Positions 26,001 to 34,199 of a stretch of DNA of 64,000 nt are shown here, in pieces. Position numbers and translations under genes: made by a program. The stretch's first letter is position 1. Each line of letters starts with the position of its first letter. Source of the DNA: Streptomyces sp. MBT53 (GTDB lineage Bacteria; Actinomycetota; Actinomycetes; Streptomycetales; Streptomycetaceae); the NCBI RefSeq assembly GCF_016654115.1, contig NZ_JAEQAZ010000015.1, positions 122,501-186,500 on the forward strand. The letters are read 5' to 3'. Under the pieces are notes generated by a model. The model was not told the DNA's origin. It did not search any database and was given only the letters and a program-made list of their open reading frames with translations.

Positions 26001-27711
26001 ACTCGGCGGAGGCCGCTTCGCGCGCGTGCTCGGCCGCTCGCCGCGAGGCCTCGCGCGCGGTGTCCCAGGCGGCCACGGCGGTCTTCTCGGCGTCGCTCGC
26101 CGCGAGGGCCGCGCGGGCCGGGTCGGCGTCGGGGGCGCTGTCGTCGAGCCAGCCAGCGCGTACCGCCTCGGCGGTCTCCTGCTCGACCTCGGACAGGCGC
26201 TGGCGCAGATGCCCGATCTCGCTGCGGGCGCGCTGTGCCTCGGTGGCGGCGGAGGTCGCGTCCCGGTGGGAGGACTCACCGACCTCCTGGAGCGCGGCGG
26301 AGCGCTCCTCGCCCTCGTTGGCGAGGTTCTCGGCGCTCTCCGCGGCCTCGTGCAGGGCTCGTACCAGATCGACGGCGGCCTTGGCGCGGGCGGCGAGCGC
26401 CGGTGCGGCGTCCCGCTCTGCCTCACGGATGGCGACGGCCACGCGCGCGGAGCGGTCGGCGGCCGCGCGGTGGCGCAGTACGGCCTCGGCGGCCTGCCAG
26501 GCGGAGTGCAGCGTGCGCGCGTCGGCGAGTTCGCGCTTCTGCGCGGCGGCGGACTTCTCCGTGGTGGCGAGCGCCAACGAGGCGTGCCGGTAGGCCAGTT
26601 CGGCGGCGACCAGCGCGCTGCGCTCGCGCGCCCCCTCGGAGTGCGTGACGGAGTACGCGGCGGCGGTGACGCGCTGGGCGAGGTCGGCGGCCCGCACCCG
26701 CTCCTGCGCGCCCCGCGCGGACAACCGCCGTGCCAGGGTGCGGGTACGGCGCTCGGCGCCGGCGTGGATGTCACGCGCGCGTGCCCGTCCCTCGGCGGCC
26801 TCGACGATCCGGCCGAGCAGGTCCACGGACCCTGCCGTGAAGTCCCGTTCGGCGATCAGTTCGGCGCGTCGCCCCAGCTTGTTGCCGAAGCCGCCGACCA
26901 GGTCGGCGAGCCCGTCGGTGTCCCGGGTGTCGGTGACCGCACGCAGCAGCAGGTCGGTGAAGTCGGAGTCCTTCTTGACCGCGAAGAGGCCGGCGGCCTC
27001 GCCCTCGTCGGCGTTCATCTCCCGCTGGTAGCGGAAGAGTTCGGGGTCGAGGCCCAGGTCGCCCAGGTGCTCGATCCACCGGTCGTGGATCTCCTCCCAG
27101 TGCACTTCGAGGTGGGGATATGCCTTGCCCGACTCGGTGATGGCGTCCCGGAACCCCTTCATGGTGCGTCGACGGCCCTGCGCGCCGGACGCGCCCTCGA
27201 CGGGCGGCCGTACGGAAGTGGCCTCGGCGACGGGGAGGTTGTCCAGGCTGAGTCCGGGACCGGGCCGGAAAGAGTACCAGGCCTCGGCGAACTTCCGCGG
27301 GTCGTTGGAGACTTGACGCCCCCGCCACTCGCTGACCTTGCCGACCACCACGCACTCGCCGGTCAGTGTGTGCTGCCACTCCAGGGCGACATGGCCGCAG
27401 TCGTCCGCGAGGAGGAACTTGCGCAGCACACCGGAGCTGGCGCCGCCGAGTGTGTTGCGGTGGCCCGGCAGCATCACCGAGAAGATCAGCTTGAGCAGGA
27501 CGGACTTGCCGCCGCCGTTCTCCAGGAAGAGCACACCGGCGGGCGCGGGGCGGCGCGGCGGACCGACGGGCTCGTCCTCGAAGAACTCCGCCTGGGTGGG
27601 CGCGGGATCGGGCACGGGCTTGCCCACGCCTCGCAGGTCAAGCACGGTGTCGGCGTAGCGCGCACCGGCGGGACCGATGGAGTAGAGGCGGACCCGGGAC
27701 AGTTCGTACAT
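23026..27711 (-). CDS. Giant SMC-like ATPase, MksB/MukB/JetC type
   Basis: This 1561-residue ABC-type ATPase has the SMC layout. The head half carries a Walker A-like loop, ENGGGKS, at residues 64-70. A long Ala/Glu/Arg coiled coil follows, then a globular hinge at about 670-820, a second coiled coil, and the C-terminal head with signature FSGGQ (1423-1427) and Walker B LFLD (1458-1461). The residue after the Walker B Asp is Asn1462, where SMC proteins usually have the catalytic Glu. Length is close to MukB and greater than canonical SMC. It is the last gene of an F-E-B operon, 68 nt after the KITE-like gene. The family call rests on architecture and gene order; exact subfamily is uncertain. 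DNA compaction or plasmid/phage defence are the two known roles of relatives. Confidence 0.75.
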   Translation of the reverse strand: MYELSRVRLYSIGPAGARYADTVLDLRGVGKPVPDPAPTQAEFFEDEPVGPPRRPAPAGVLFLENGGGKSVLLKLIFSVMLPGHRNTLGGASSGVLRKFLLADDCGHVALEWQHTLTGECVVVGKVSEWRGRQVSNDPRKFAEAWYSFRPGPGLSLDNLPVAEATSVRPPVEGASGAQGRRRTMKGFRDAITESGKAYPHLEVHWEEIHDRWIEHLGDLGLDPELFRYQREMNADEGEAAGLFAVKKDSDFTDLLLRAVTDTRDTDGLADLVGGFGNKLGRRAELIAERDFTAGSVDLLGRIVEAAEGRARARDIHAGAERRTRTLARRLSARGAQERVRAADLAQRVTAAAYSVTHSEGARERSALVAAELAYRHASLALATTEKSAAAQKRELADARTLHSAWQAAEAVLRHRAAADRSARVAVAIREAERDAAPALAARAKAAVDLVRALHEAAESAENLANEGEERSAALQEVGESSHRDATSAATEAQRARSEIGHLRQRLSEVEQETAEAVRAGWLDDSAPDADPARAALAASDAEKTAVAAWDTAREASRRAAEHAREAASAESRAELTAARASDAAAAAERTYDAERRLAEGLAGEERLAELLSLPSAGGSGGVPVPRGANEAAASGSSAADTPSGITKSSRPFADGSLTPEELDRFADELRELLDDGVAAGERQLFDLRTAAADDSRILGALGDGGLLPPGPDVLATVEYLGEHGIPALPGWRYLAQAVDPVDHARVLAARPELVDGVIITDPATHARAREALTDAALLPRSAVAVGTAAALLAPTPAPDAGDGDVFLVPPNPAMHDEQAADEERQALRARATERDEEIRTLAARLGKDRELAARLASWRTGCPSGRLVELARTAQDTRAFAEEAEAELAEARTVRAEADEAAAEAAQVRDERQETAQKARRAADALAGLAFRLRERAGWQVKLRELADEATESEARAQSCLERARAADEDRRAAQRAADDARRTARALRAERSEIAGAPDDVPADDADAPKPSLPALREAYRAASQLYEKVGVGADLRAEQARAESDESAAIAELDRLSNKVRTRAAQLLESPDGSDGPSRQAAAARAEELVQLLETRVSNASEQLGRLRGEAERHAPEDGEAHTELAEELVPRDAEHAQALLRTATAEVASRADALGQAREAHAELLDAHRAAEDGAGGFDETAAMLRDLLREHTSDEDQEEPEPYPGSVEEARHSAAEARRSLRGCAADLSAAEGGVREASDVLVRHANSTRYEQVRTPARQQIRELPASSLPEHAQKWADAFAPRLRVLTDELAQLERNRDSIVDRLRGLVESALATLRSAQRLSRLPEGLGEWSGQEFLRIRFEEPDQATLTERLGEVVDEATRAAVKKNSDMRRDGMSLLLRGVGAALEPKGVAVEILKPDAVLRAERVPVGQMGDVFSGGQLLTAAIALYCTMAALRSNDRGRDKHRHAGTLFLDNPIGRANATYLLELQRAVSDALGVQLLYTTGLFDTTALAEFPLVIRLRNDADLRAGLKYISVEEHLRPGLPQQAPAGEGESVHSEITATRMFKRPAPTTP

Positions 27712-27779
27712 GGCGGACTCTCGTCGTAAGTCTTCGGCAGGTGTGGGGGGTTCGTAGGTCTTCTGGTGGGGCTGGGGGG

Positions 27780-28658
27780 TCAGGAGTGGAACGGCAGCCC
27801 GGCGTCGGCCACCAGTTCCAGGTCCTCGGTGTCCTCGGCGGGCAGCAGGCTCGCGGTGCCGTCGGTGACCGGGACGACGCCCAGCTCCAGCAGCTCGGCC
27901 ATGGCGGCGCTGCCGGCCATGTCACGCACCTGGAGCTGGTAGCGGGCGGTCGTGCGGTACGTGCCGCCGTTGTCGTCGCCCGTGCGCTGGAGGAAGCCGG
28001 AGTCGGTGAGGAACGCGGCGGCCTTGCCGACGATGCCGGTGGTCGAACCGGCGAGTCTGCGGGCGTCCTTGGTGGCACCGGTCGAGCTGCGTCTGACCCA
28101 GATCCGCCAGGCGGCCTCCAGGCCGGGCGCGTCGGTGGCCGGGTCGGTGTTCATGCCCTGCTCGTCGGCCCGCTCCTCCAGGCGCCGGCAGGCCTGCCGT
28201 ACGAAGGCGTCGACCCCGTTGACCGTGACGCGCCCGATGTAGCCGTCGTCGGCGAGATCCTCGGGGCGCGGGAACGCCATCGCGGCGACGGAGAGATGCG
28301 CGAGCCCGTGCAGGAAGCGGTCCCCGGAGTCGGCGGCGGTGCGGCGCGCGTAGTCGCCCATGCGGACGGCGAACACGGAGTCCTCGGCGGCGGTCACGGC
28401 CATCCCCGCGCGCGGGGACACCTCCAGGACGACCAGCCCGAGTCCGGCGGCCACGGCGTCGGCGAGCCGCGCGAACGGCGGGTCCTCCCGGTACCGGCGC
28501 AGCAGCTCGGCGTACTCCTGGTCCCGCGCGGGCTGCAGTTTGGGCTGCAGCCCGAACGCGACGAGCCGCGCCGCGTCGGCGGCGTCGGCGGGCGTGATGA
28601 CAGCGGTCACTGCCGGGGCTGCGACCGCCGGCTCACTCCATTCGACGTGCTCGCTCAC
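27780..28658 (-). CDS. KITE-like subunit of condensin complex (MksE/JetB-like)
   Basis: This 292-residue acidic, soluble protein is encoded between a kleisin-like and an SMC-like gene. The segment FARLADAVAAGLGLVVLEVS followed by a second winged-helix-like block around GIVGKAAAFLTDSGFLQR fits the tandem winged-helix (KITE) proteins that bind the kleisin linker and DNA in MukBEF, MksBEF and Wadjet. The GTG at 28658 (VSEHVEW) follows AGGAG. No catalytic motif is seen. The assignment depends mostly on size, order and neighbours, so it should be read as probable rather than certain. Confidence 0.6.
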   Translation of the reverse strand: MSEHVEWSEPAVAAPAVTAVITPADAADAARLVAFGLQPKLQPARDQEYAELLRRYREDPPFARLADAVAAGLGLVVLEVSPRAGMAVTAAEDSVFAVRMGDYARRTAADSGDRFLHGLAHLSVAAMAFPRPEDLADDGYIGRVTVNGVDAFVRQACRRLEERADEQGMNTDPATDAPGLEAAWRIWVRRSSTGATKDARRLAGSTTGIVGKAAAFLTDSGFLQRTGDDNGGTYRTTARYQLQVRDMAGSAAMAELLELGVVPVTDGTASLLPAEDTEDLELVADAGLPFHS

Positions 28659-28677
28659 GGTTGGGGCTCCTTGCTGA

Positions 28678-28735
28678 GGTGGTTCATGTGACGGTCGTTC
28701 ACGTAACGGTGGTTCATTCCTCGGTCGTTCATGCC
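28678..28735 (-). repeat. 15-nt tandem repeat between the kleisin-like and KITE-like genes
   Basis: On the plus strand four units start with GGTGGTTCAT, GGTCGTTCAC, GGTGGTTCAT and GGTCGTTCAT at 28678, 28693, 28708 and 28723, a strict 15-nt period with units alternating G and C at the fourth base. The array fills most of the gap and ends next to the ribosome-binding site of the KITE-like gene. It could be an internal operator array or a binding site for the encoded complex. Confidence 0.8.
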
Positions 28736-30262
28736 TTACGCCGCCTCACTCCGCCCCGCAGCCATCCCCACCGTGTCCAACAAGGCCATCCCCACGATGA
28801 GATCGGCCCCACCGAACTCGGGATCGTCCAGCTCAACCCCGTCGTCCACGGCGAACAGCAGCTTCGGCTCCCCCTGCCGGTACGCCGTGCCGACCGGCGG
28901 ACTGGCCGCGTGCACAGCCAACAGGGCGACCAGATACGGCAGTTCGGGATCCTGCCGCCGAGCGTCCGCAAGCAGCCCCGACAACCTCCGAGGCGCGTCC
29001 GCCGGCAGATCGAGCAACTCCATAGCCGCCGCCAACTGCTCCTCGCTGAAGCGGCTGTCGTCCGGCGTGGCGATGAGATCCGGCTCCGGCATCTCAGCAC
29101 CGAGGTGCTCCCGCTCCTGAGGCGGCGTCAGCAGTATCTCGACGAGGTCGCCCACCCGGACGGACACCGGCGTACGCAGCCCCGTCCCGCGCGCGAAGAA
29201 CGCGTCCGTGACCCGGATCGCCTGTTCCAGGGGCAGCGGGAGCACGGGCGAGACGAGATGCCCGTAGAGGTCTATCCCCGAGGTCGTCATGGGCGTGGCG
29301 AAGGCCTGCCGGTCCTGCTCCGCGCGGAACAGCGGTCCGGCCTCCAGGAGGCGCGACTGGAGCTGTGTGTGGCGTCGGATGCAGTCCTTGACGATGTCGA
29401 CCAACTCGGCGGCGCGGCGCTTCTGTTCGGGGTCCTCGGACTCGTCGCGGGCCTTGCGGATGTTGGTGAGGATCGCGTTCTCGTGGCGGTAGCGGTCGGC
29501 CACGTGGTCGAGGGCCTCGGCGATCATGTCGGGCACGGCGTTGAGCCAGTCCACCGCGCGGACGTTGCGCCGGGTGGCGTCCAGGGCGCGGCGGAGGGTC
29601 TCGGAGTACTGCACGGTCCGGTAGCGGGCCTGCTCGGCGGCGAGCTGGGCGTCGGCGAGCCGGCCGCGGCTGATGAGCACCTCCAGCTTGACCTCGGCGG
29701 CGATCTGCGCGCTGGTGACGTCGGTGTCGAGGGCGCCCACGAGGACGTTGACGGCCTCGTCGGTCGTGCGGAGGTAGACGCTGCCGCCGTAGCCGGGGAC
29801 CTCTTCGATCAGCTTGAAGTCGTAGTCGCGGCGCACATAGGTGCCGTCCTGGGCGAACGTGCCGTAGACCGTGCGGAAGCCGCGGTCGACGCTGCCGACG
29901 TTGATCAGGTTCTCCAGGACCCAGCGGGCCACGCGCTCGTGCTCGGCGACGGGGCGCTGCGGGGCCTGGGCGGCGATGCGCGGGATGAGCCTGGCCACTA
30001 TCTGGTCGTGGTCCGCGCCCGTGTCGAAGTCCATGTTCAGGGTGACCAGGTCGATGGCGGCGAGGGCCACCTCCGCCATGCCGTACACCGAGTACTCGCC
30101 CGCGAGGTTGGCCTTGCGCACGTCGAGGTCGTGCAGTGGCGCGGTGCAGGCGAGCGCGCGCAGTCGCCGCGCCAGTCCCTCGTCGGCGGCCGGGCCCGGT
30201 GCGGGGCGCGGCCCCGCGCTGAACTGGGGCGGAACACTGTCCGTCGATGCAGGCGAAGTCAC
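28736..30262 (-). CDS. Kleisin-like subunit of condensin complex (MksF/JetA-like)
   Basis: This 508-residue soluble protein is the first gene of the condensin-like operon. It is mostly helical, with a long central helical region (about 200-330, rich in Ala, Arg and Glu) between globular ends, consistent with MukF/MksF proteins of about 450-500 residues. No enzyme motif is seen. I place the start at the GTG at 30262 (VTSPASTDS): there is no ribosome-binding site, but TAGTCT at 30270-30275 lies exactly 7 nt upstream, as for a leaderless mRNA. An ATG at 30325 would add 21 residues across that promoter. Naming as kleisin is by operon context. Confidence 0.6.
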   Translation of the reverse strand: MTSPASTDSVPPQFSAGPRPAPGPAADEGLARRLRALACTAPLHDLDVRKANLAGEYSVYGMAEVALAAIDLVTLNMDFDTGADHDQIVARLIPRIAAQAPQRPVAEHERVARWVLENLINVGSVDRGFRTVYGTFAQDGTYVRRDYDFKLIEEVPGYGGSVYLRTTDEAVNVLVGALDTDVTSAQIAAEVKLEVLISRGRLADAQLAAEQARYRTVQYSETLRRALDATRRNVRAVDWLNAVPDMIAEALDHVADRYRHENAILTNIRKARDESEDPEQKRRAAELVDIVKDCIRRHTQLQSRLLEAGPLFRAEQDRQAFATPMTTSGIDLYGHLVSPVLPLPLEQAIRVTDAFFARGTGLRTPVSVRVGDLVEILLTPPQEREHLGAEMPEPDLIATPDDSRFSEEQLAAAMELLDLPADAPRRLSGLLADARRQDPELPYLVALLAVHAASPPVGTAYRQGEPKLLFAVDDGVELDDPEFGGADLIVGMALLDTVGMAAGRSEAA

Positions 30263-30269
30263 GCTGCAC

Positions 30270-30300
30270 AGACTAGATCCTCGGTCTGACAACGACCCAA
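30270..30300 (-). promoter_or_regulatory. Probable promoter of the condensin-like operon
   Basis: On the minus strand TTGGGT (30295-30300) and TAGTCT (30270-30275) are separated by 19 nt. The -10 box is a good HrdB-type match and predicts a start at or within 1-2 nt of the GTG at 30262, giving a leaderless message. Confidence 0.5.
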
Positions 30301-30418
30301 ACGACGCAGAAGCGACTACCGCCACAGCCGTGTGCTGGGTCCGCCGGGCGCCGCGCCGAGGTCCGTCGGACGCCGCGCCGTCTCGTTCGAGCCGCGCGCC
30401 CTCACCACGCCCCCCTCG

Positions 30419-31126
30419 TCAGCCGAGGGCCGTGCCGTCCTCGCCGACCCGCTGCCGGTAGGCGTCGACGACCCGTTCGAGCGAGTCGTCGAGGTAGACC
30501 GCGAGCAGTCTCTCGGCCTCGGCGGCGTCGCCCGCCTGGAGCGCCTGGAGGATCAGGCGGTTGCGCTGGAGGTAGGGCTCGTGGAGCGCCCTGGGGTCGT
30601 CCACGAGGTGGAAGGCGAGCCGGAGTTCGGCGAAGACGCTGCGCATCAGCTCGTCGGTGCGGGCGCTGCCGGCGAGGGAGACCAGTTCCCGGTGGAAGTG
30701 GATATTGGCCGTACCCACTCCTTTCCAGTCATCCTCGACGGACGCCAACTGCCCCTCGGTCACGGCCGCGGCGAGTTCTTCGAGGGTGTACGGCGGCTCG
30801 CCGAGGCCGCGGACGACGGCGCACTCGACGAGGCGGCGGGTGCGGTAGATGTCCTGGACGTCCTCGACGCTCAGGACCCGGACGAAGACGCCCCGGTTCA
30901 ACTCGTGGACGAGCAGCCGCTCATGGGTGAGCAGCCGGAACGCCTCGCGGAGTGTGTTGCGCGACACACCGAGCGCCCCGCCGATGCTGTCCTCCGAGAG
31001 CCGGGCCCCCGGCGGGAAATAGCCCTCCGCGATACGGCTCCTGAGGATGTCCGAGACGCGTTCCGCGGTGCTCGTACGGCCCAGGAGGGCGCGGTCGTCG
31101 GCCAGTCCCGCCATCTGCTCTGCCAT
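30419..31126 (-). CDS. GntR/FadR-type repressor, probable regulator of 5-oxoproline operon
   Basis: This 235-residue FadR-subfamily regulator has a winged helix (about 20-85, with [20 protein letters not shown]) and an all-helical FCD ligand domain with the metal-binding pattern around [14 protein letters not shown] regulators sense small carboxylic acids. It is divergent from the transporter-ycsI-pxpABC operon, 170 nt apart, and a 19-nt palindrome lies inside that operon's promoter, so it is the likely repressor, with 5-oxoproline or a relative as the likely inducer. That pairing is inference from position. Start ATG 31126. Confidence 0.88.
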   Translation of the reverse strand: MAEQMAGLADDRALLGRTSTAERVSDILRSRIAEGYFPPGARLSEDSIGGALGVSRNTLREAFRLLTHERLLVHELNRGVFVRVLSVEDVQDIYRTRRLVECAVVRGLGEPPYTLEELAAAVTEGQLASVEDDWKGVGTANIHFHRELVSLAGSARTDELMRSVFAELRLAFHLVDDPRALHEPYLQRNRLILQALQAGDAAEAERLLAVYLDDSLERVVDAYRQRVGEDGTALG

Positions 31127-31170
31127 GCCCGGAATTCAACCGCAGATACAAGAACGAAACAACATGCCTC

Positions 31171-31200
31171 TTGAAGGATCGTTCAACGATCCTCTACTTT
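31171..31200 (+). promoter_or_regulatory. Promoter with embedded 19-nt palindromic operator for the pxp operon
   Basis: TTGAAG (31171-31176) and TACTTT (31195-31200) are 18 nt apart, a sound HrdB-type promoter. The perfect palindrome AGGATCGTTCAACGATCCT (9+1+9) at 31175-31193 fills the spacer, so a bound repressor would exclude RNA polymerase. The predicted leader to the ATG at 31297 is about 90 nt. Confidence 0.75.
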
Positions 31201-31296
31201 GCTTCACATGGCGCCACCCGCTCACCCCGGCGCCGACGGCTTCCGCACGGCCCGGCTCAGTCCCAGCACCCTCCGTCCTCCTTCTGCGAGGTGCAC

Positions 31297-32616
31297 ATGA
31301 GCACGACCCCTCCACCCCAGGCCCTGAACACCGGAACGCAGCCCGACACGGACGAACTGACCGCCGACGACGGCGCGTTGGCCTGGTTCCGAGCGCTCGG
31401 TCCGAACGGCCGCCGGGCCTTCGCCGGCGCTTTCGGCGGCTACGCGCTGGACTCCTACGACTACTTCACCCTGCCGCTGAGCATGGTCGCGCTGGCCGCG
31501 TACTTCGGCCTGGACAGCGGCCAGACGGGCCTGTTCACCACGGTCACGCTGGTCGTCTCCGCGGTCGGGGGCGCCCTGGCGGGTGTCTTCGCCGACCGGG
31601 TGGGCCGCGTCAAGGCCCTGATGATCACGGTGATCACCTACGCCGTCTTCACGGTGGCCTGCGGCTTCGCGCCCAACTACGAGACCCTGCTGGTGTTCCG
31701 CGCCCTCCAGGGTCTCGGTTTCGGCGGCGAGTGGGCGGTCGGCGCGATCCTGGTCGCCGAGTACGCGAGCGCCAAGCACCGCGGCCGTACGCTCGGCGCG
31801 GTCCAGAGCTCCTGGGCGGTGGGCTGGGCGCTGGCCGCGGTCGTCTACACGCTGGTCTTCTCGTTCCTCGGCGACGACCTGGCCTGGCGGGTGATGTTCT
31901 GGACCGGCGCGCTGCCCGCGCTGCTGGTGCTCTGGATGCGGCGCCGGGTGCACGACGCCCCGGAGGCGACGGCCGTGCGCGAACAGAACGCCCAGAAGGG
32001 CTCGTTCGCGGCGATCTTCAAGCCGGGCACGGCCGAGGCGCCGGGCCTGCTGCGCACGACGGTGTTCGCGGGCCTGCTCTCCACGGGTGTCCAGGGCGGC
32101 TACTACACCCTGGCCACCTGGGTGCCGACGTACCTCAAGACGGAGCGCGGCCTGTCCGTCGTCGGCACCGGCGGCTATCTGACCTTCCTGATCTCCGGCG
32201 CCTTCCTGGGCTACCTGACCGGCGGCTATCTCACCGACGTGCTCGGCCGCAAGCGCAACATTTGGCTCTTCGCCCTGCTCTCGGCGATCTGCATCCTGGT
32301 GTACACGCACATCCCCAACGGCGCGAACACCCTTCTCCTGGTGCTCGGTTTCCCGCTCGGGTTCTGCATGTCGGCGATCTTCAGCGGCTTCGGCTCGTAC
32401 CTCAGCGAGCTGTACCCGACCGCGCTGCGCGGCACGGGACAGGGCTTCACGTACAACACCGGCCGCGCGGTCGGCGCCGTCTTCCCGACGCTGGTGGGCT
32501 TCCTGGCCGACAGTTGGGGTGTGGGCGGAGCGCTCGTCTTCGGGGCCATCGGTTACGGCATCGCGGCGCTGGCGCTCCTGGGACTGCCGGAGACCCGCGG
32601 AAAGGAACTGGCGTGA
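31297..32616 (+). CDS. MFS symporter of the sugar/aromatic-acid type, probable 5-oxoproline importer
   Basis: This 439-residue twelve-helix major facilitator has the metabolite-H+ symporter hallmarks [10 protein letters not shown] after helix 2 and [17 protein letters not shown] in helix 4, and ends in LPETRGKEL. It is the first gene of an operon with ycsI-like and pxpABC genes, so pyroglutamate or a related acid is the likely substrate; this is contextual only. The ATG at 31297 follows GAGG at 31289-31292; the frame is open upstream to 31171 but would start inside the promoter. The stop overlaps the next gene's GTG. Confidence 0.88.
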   Translation: MSTTPPPQALNTGTQPDTDELTADDGALAWFRALGPNGRRAFAGAFGGYALDSYDYFTLPLSMVALAAYFGLDSGQTGLFTTVTLVVSAVGGALAGVFADRVGRVKALMITVITYAVFTVACGFAPNYETLLVFRALQGLGFGGEWAVGAILVAEYASAKHRGRTLGAVQSSWAVGWALAAVVYTLVFSFLGDDLAWRVMFWTGALPALLVLWMRRRVHDAPEATAVREQNAQKGSFAAIFKPGTAEAPGLLRTTVFAGLLSTGVQGGYYTLATWVPTYLKTERGLSVVGTGGYLTFLISGAFLGYLTGGYLTDVLGRKRNIWLFALLSAICILVYTHIPNGANTLLLVLGFPLGFCMSAIFSGFGSYLSELYPTALRGTGQGFTYNTGRAVGAVFPTLVGFLADSWGVGGALVFGAIGYGIAALALLGLPETRGKELA

Positions 32617-33434
32617 ACCGTACGGAGGACCGTCCCCCGACCCTCGTCGACGAGCACGCGCACGCGTGGAGCCCGCGTACCGCCCGGGCACGCTTCCGGG
32701 CCGGGCTGACGGGCCCCACGGCCGGGATCGCGGCGGGCCACACCCAGGCCAACCTGATCTCGGTGCCCGCCGACTGGGCGTACGACATGCTGCTGTTCTG
32801 CCAGCGCAACCCGAAGCCGTGTCCGGTGCTCGACGTGACGGACGCCGGCTCCTGGGAGACCGTTCTGGCCGACGGCGCGGACCTGCGCACCGATCTGCCG
32901 CGCTACCGGGTGTGGCGGGACGGCGAGTTGACGGACGAGCCGACGGACGTGCGGGCGTACTGGCGCGACGATCTGGTGTCGTTCCTGATCGGGTGCAGCT
33001 TCACCTTCGAGTGGTCGCTCAGCGAGGCGGGCGTCCCGGTCCGGCACATCGAGCAGGGCCGCAACGTCCCGATGTACGTCACGAGCCGCCCGTGCCGCCC
33101 CGCCGGGCGGCTGCACGGCCCGATGGTCGTGTCGATGCGCCCGGTGCCCCCGGAGCACCTGGCGACGGCGATCCGGGTGACCGCGCTGCTCCCGGCGGTG
33201 CACGGCAGCCCCGTACACTGCGGCGATCCCTCGGGACTCGGCATCGACGACCTCGGCCGCCCGGACTTCGGTGATCCGGTGGACGCCGCGCCGGACGACA
33301 TCCCGGTGTTCTGGGCCTGCGGAGTGACCCCGCAGGCCGCGGTGATGGCGTCCCGCCCGCCGTTCGCCATCACCCACGCGCCGGGCCAGATGTTCGTCAC
33401 CGACGCCCGCGACGAGCAGTACCGCGTCGCCTGA
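32613..33434 (+). CDS. YcsI/DUF1445 family protein (putative hydro-lyase, D-glutamate cyclase-like)
   Basis: This 273-residue protein of the DUF1445 family is recognisable from [23 protein letters not shown] and [12 protein letters not shown]. The eukaryotic relative DGLUCY is a D-glutamate cyclase that forms 5-oxo-D-proline, and B. subtilis ycsI lies in the pxp/kip operon, so a step feeding or isomerising 5-oxoproline is plausible. The start is the GTG at 32613, overlapping the transporter stop by 4 nt, with AAAGGAA upstream. PxpA follows 12 nt later. The exact reaction in bacteria is not established. Confidence 0.85.
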   Translation: MNRTEDRPPTLVDEHAHAWSPRTARARFRAGLTGPTAGIAAGHTQANLISVPADWAYDMLLFCQRNPKPCPVLDVTDAGSWETVLADGADLRTDLPRYRVWRDGELTDEPTDVRAYWRDDLVSFLIGCSFTFEWSLSEAGVPVRHIEQGRNVPMYVTSRPCRPAGRLHGPMVVSMRPVPPEHLATAIRVTALLPAVHGSPVHCGDPSGLGIDDLGRPDFGDPVDAAPDDIPVFWACGVTPQAAVMASRPPFAITHAPGQMFVTDARDEQYRVA

Positions 33435-33446
33435 CCAGGAGAGATG

Positions 33447-34199
33447 ATGATCGATCTGAACGCCGACCTCGGTGAGGGCTTCGGCCGCTGGCATCTCACC
33501 GACGACGAACAGCTGCTGTCCGTCGTCACCAGCGCCAACGTGGCCTGCGGTTTCCACGCCGGGGACCCGGTCACCATGCGGCGGGTGTGCGAGCTGGCGG
33601 CCGAGCGCGGGGTGCGGGTCGGCGCCCAGGTGTCCTACCGGGATCTGGCGGGCTTCGGGCGGCGCGCGATGGACGTGCCGTCCGCCGAGCTGGCGGCCGA
33701 AGTGGCGTACCAGATCGGCGCCTTGGAGGTGTTCGCCCGGGCGGCGGGCACGCGCGTGTCCTACGTCAAGCCGCACGGCGCGCTCTACAACCGGGTCGTG
33801 CACGACCCGGAGCAGGCCGCCGCGGTGATCGAGGGTGTGCTCCTGGCCGGCGACTCACTGCCCGTGCTCGGGCTGCCCGGCTCGGTCGTCCTCGACCTGG
33901 CCGCCAAGGCGGGCCTGCAGGCCGTCCCGGAGGCGTTCGCGGACCGTGCCTACACCGACGAGGGCACGCTCGTGCCGCGCGGCCGGGACGGCGCGGTGGT
34001 CACCGACCCCGAGGCCGTCGTGGAGCGCTCGCTGAGCCTGGCCCGCTCCGGGACGGTCGAAACGCTCTCCGGGGCGCGTATCGAGGTGCGGGCCCGCTCC
34101 CTGTGCCTGCACGGGGACACGCCCGGCGCGGTCGAACTGGCCCGCAGGGTGCGCGCACGGCTCCTGGAGTCGGGTGTCCCGGTGGAGGCCTTCGCGTGA
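33447..34199 (+). CDS. pxpA: 5-oxoprolinase subunit A (LamB/YcsF family)
   Basis: This 250-residue subunit belongs to the ATP-dependent PxpABC 5-oxoprolinase that opens 5-oxoproline to glutamate. The N-terminus IDLNADLGEGFG is diagnostic, followed by SANVACGFHAGDP and YVKPHGALYN. Two ATG codons are adjacent; AGGAG at 33437-33441 is five bases from the second (33447) and only two from the first (33444), so I use the second. The stop overlaps the pxpB GTG. Confidence 0.95.
   Translation: MIDLNADLGEGFGRWHLTDDEQLLSVVTSANVACGFHAGDPVTMRRVCELAAERGVRVGAQVSYRDLAGFGRRAMDVPSAELAAEVAYQIGALEVFARAAGTRVSYVKPHGALYNRVVHDPEQAAAVIEGVLLAGDSLPVLGLPGSVVLDLAAKAGLQAVPEAFADRAYTDEGTLVPRGRDGAVVTDPEAVVERSLSLARSGTVETLSGARIEVRARSLCLHGDTPGAVELARRVRARLLESGVPVEAFA

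Noticed and set aside
25267..27729. An 820-codon plus-strand open frame
   Set aside because: It mirrors the coiled-coil part of the SMC-like gene on the other strand and is Gly/Val-rich without domains.
28678..28735. The tandem repeat as a CRISPR array
   Set aside because: Units are 15 nt with no unique spacers and no cas genes are present.
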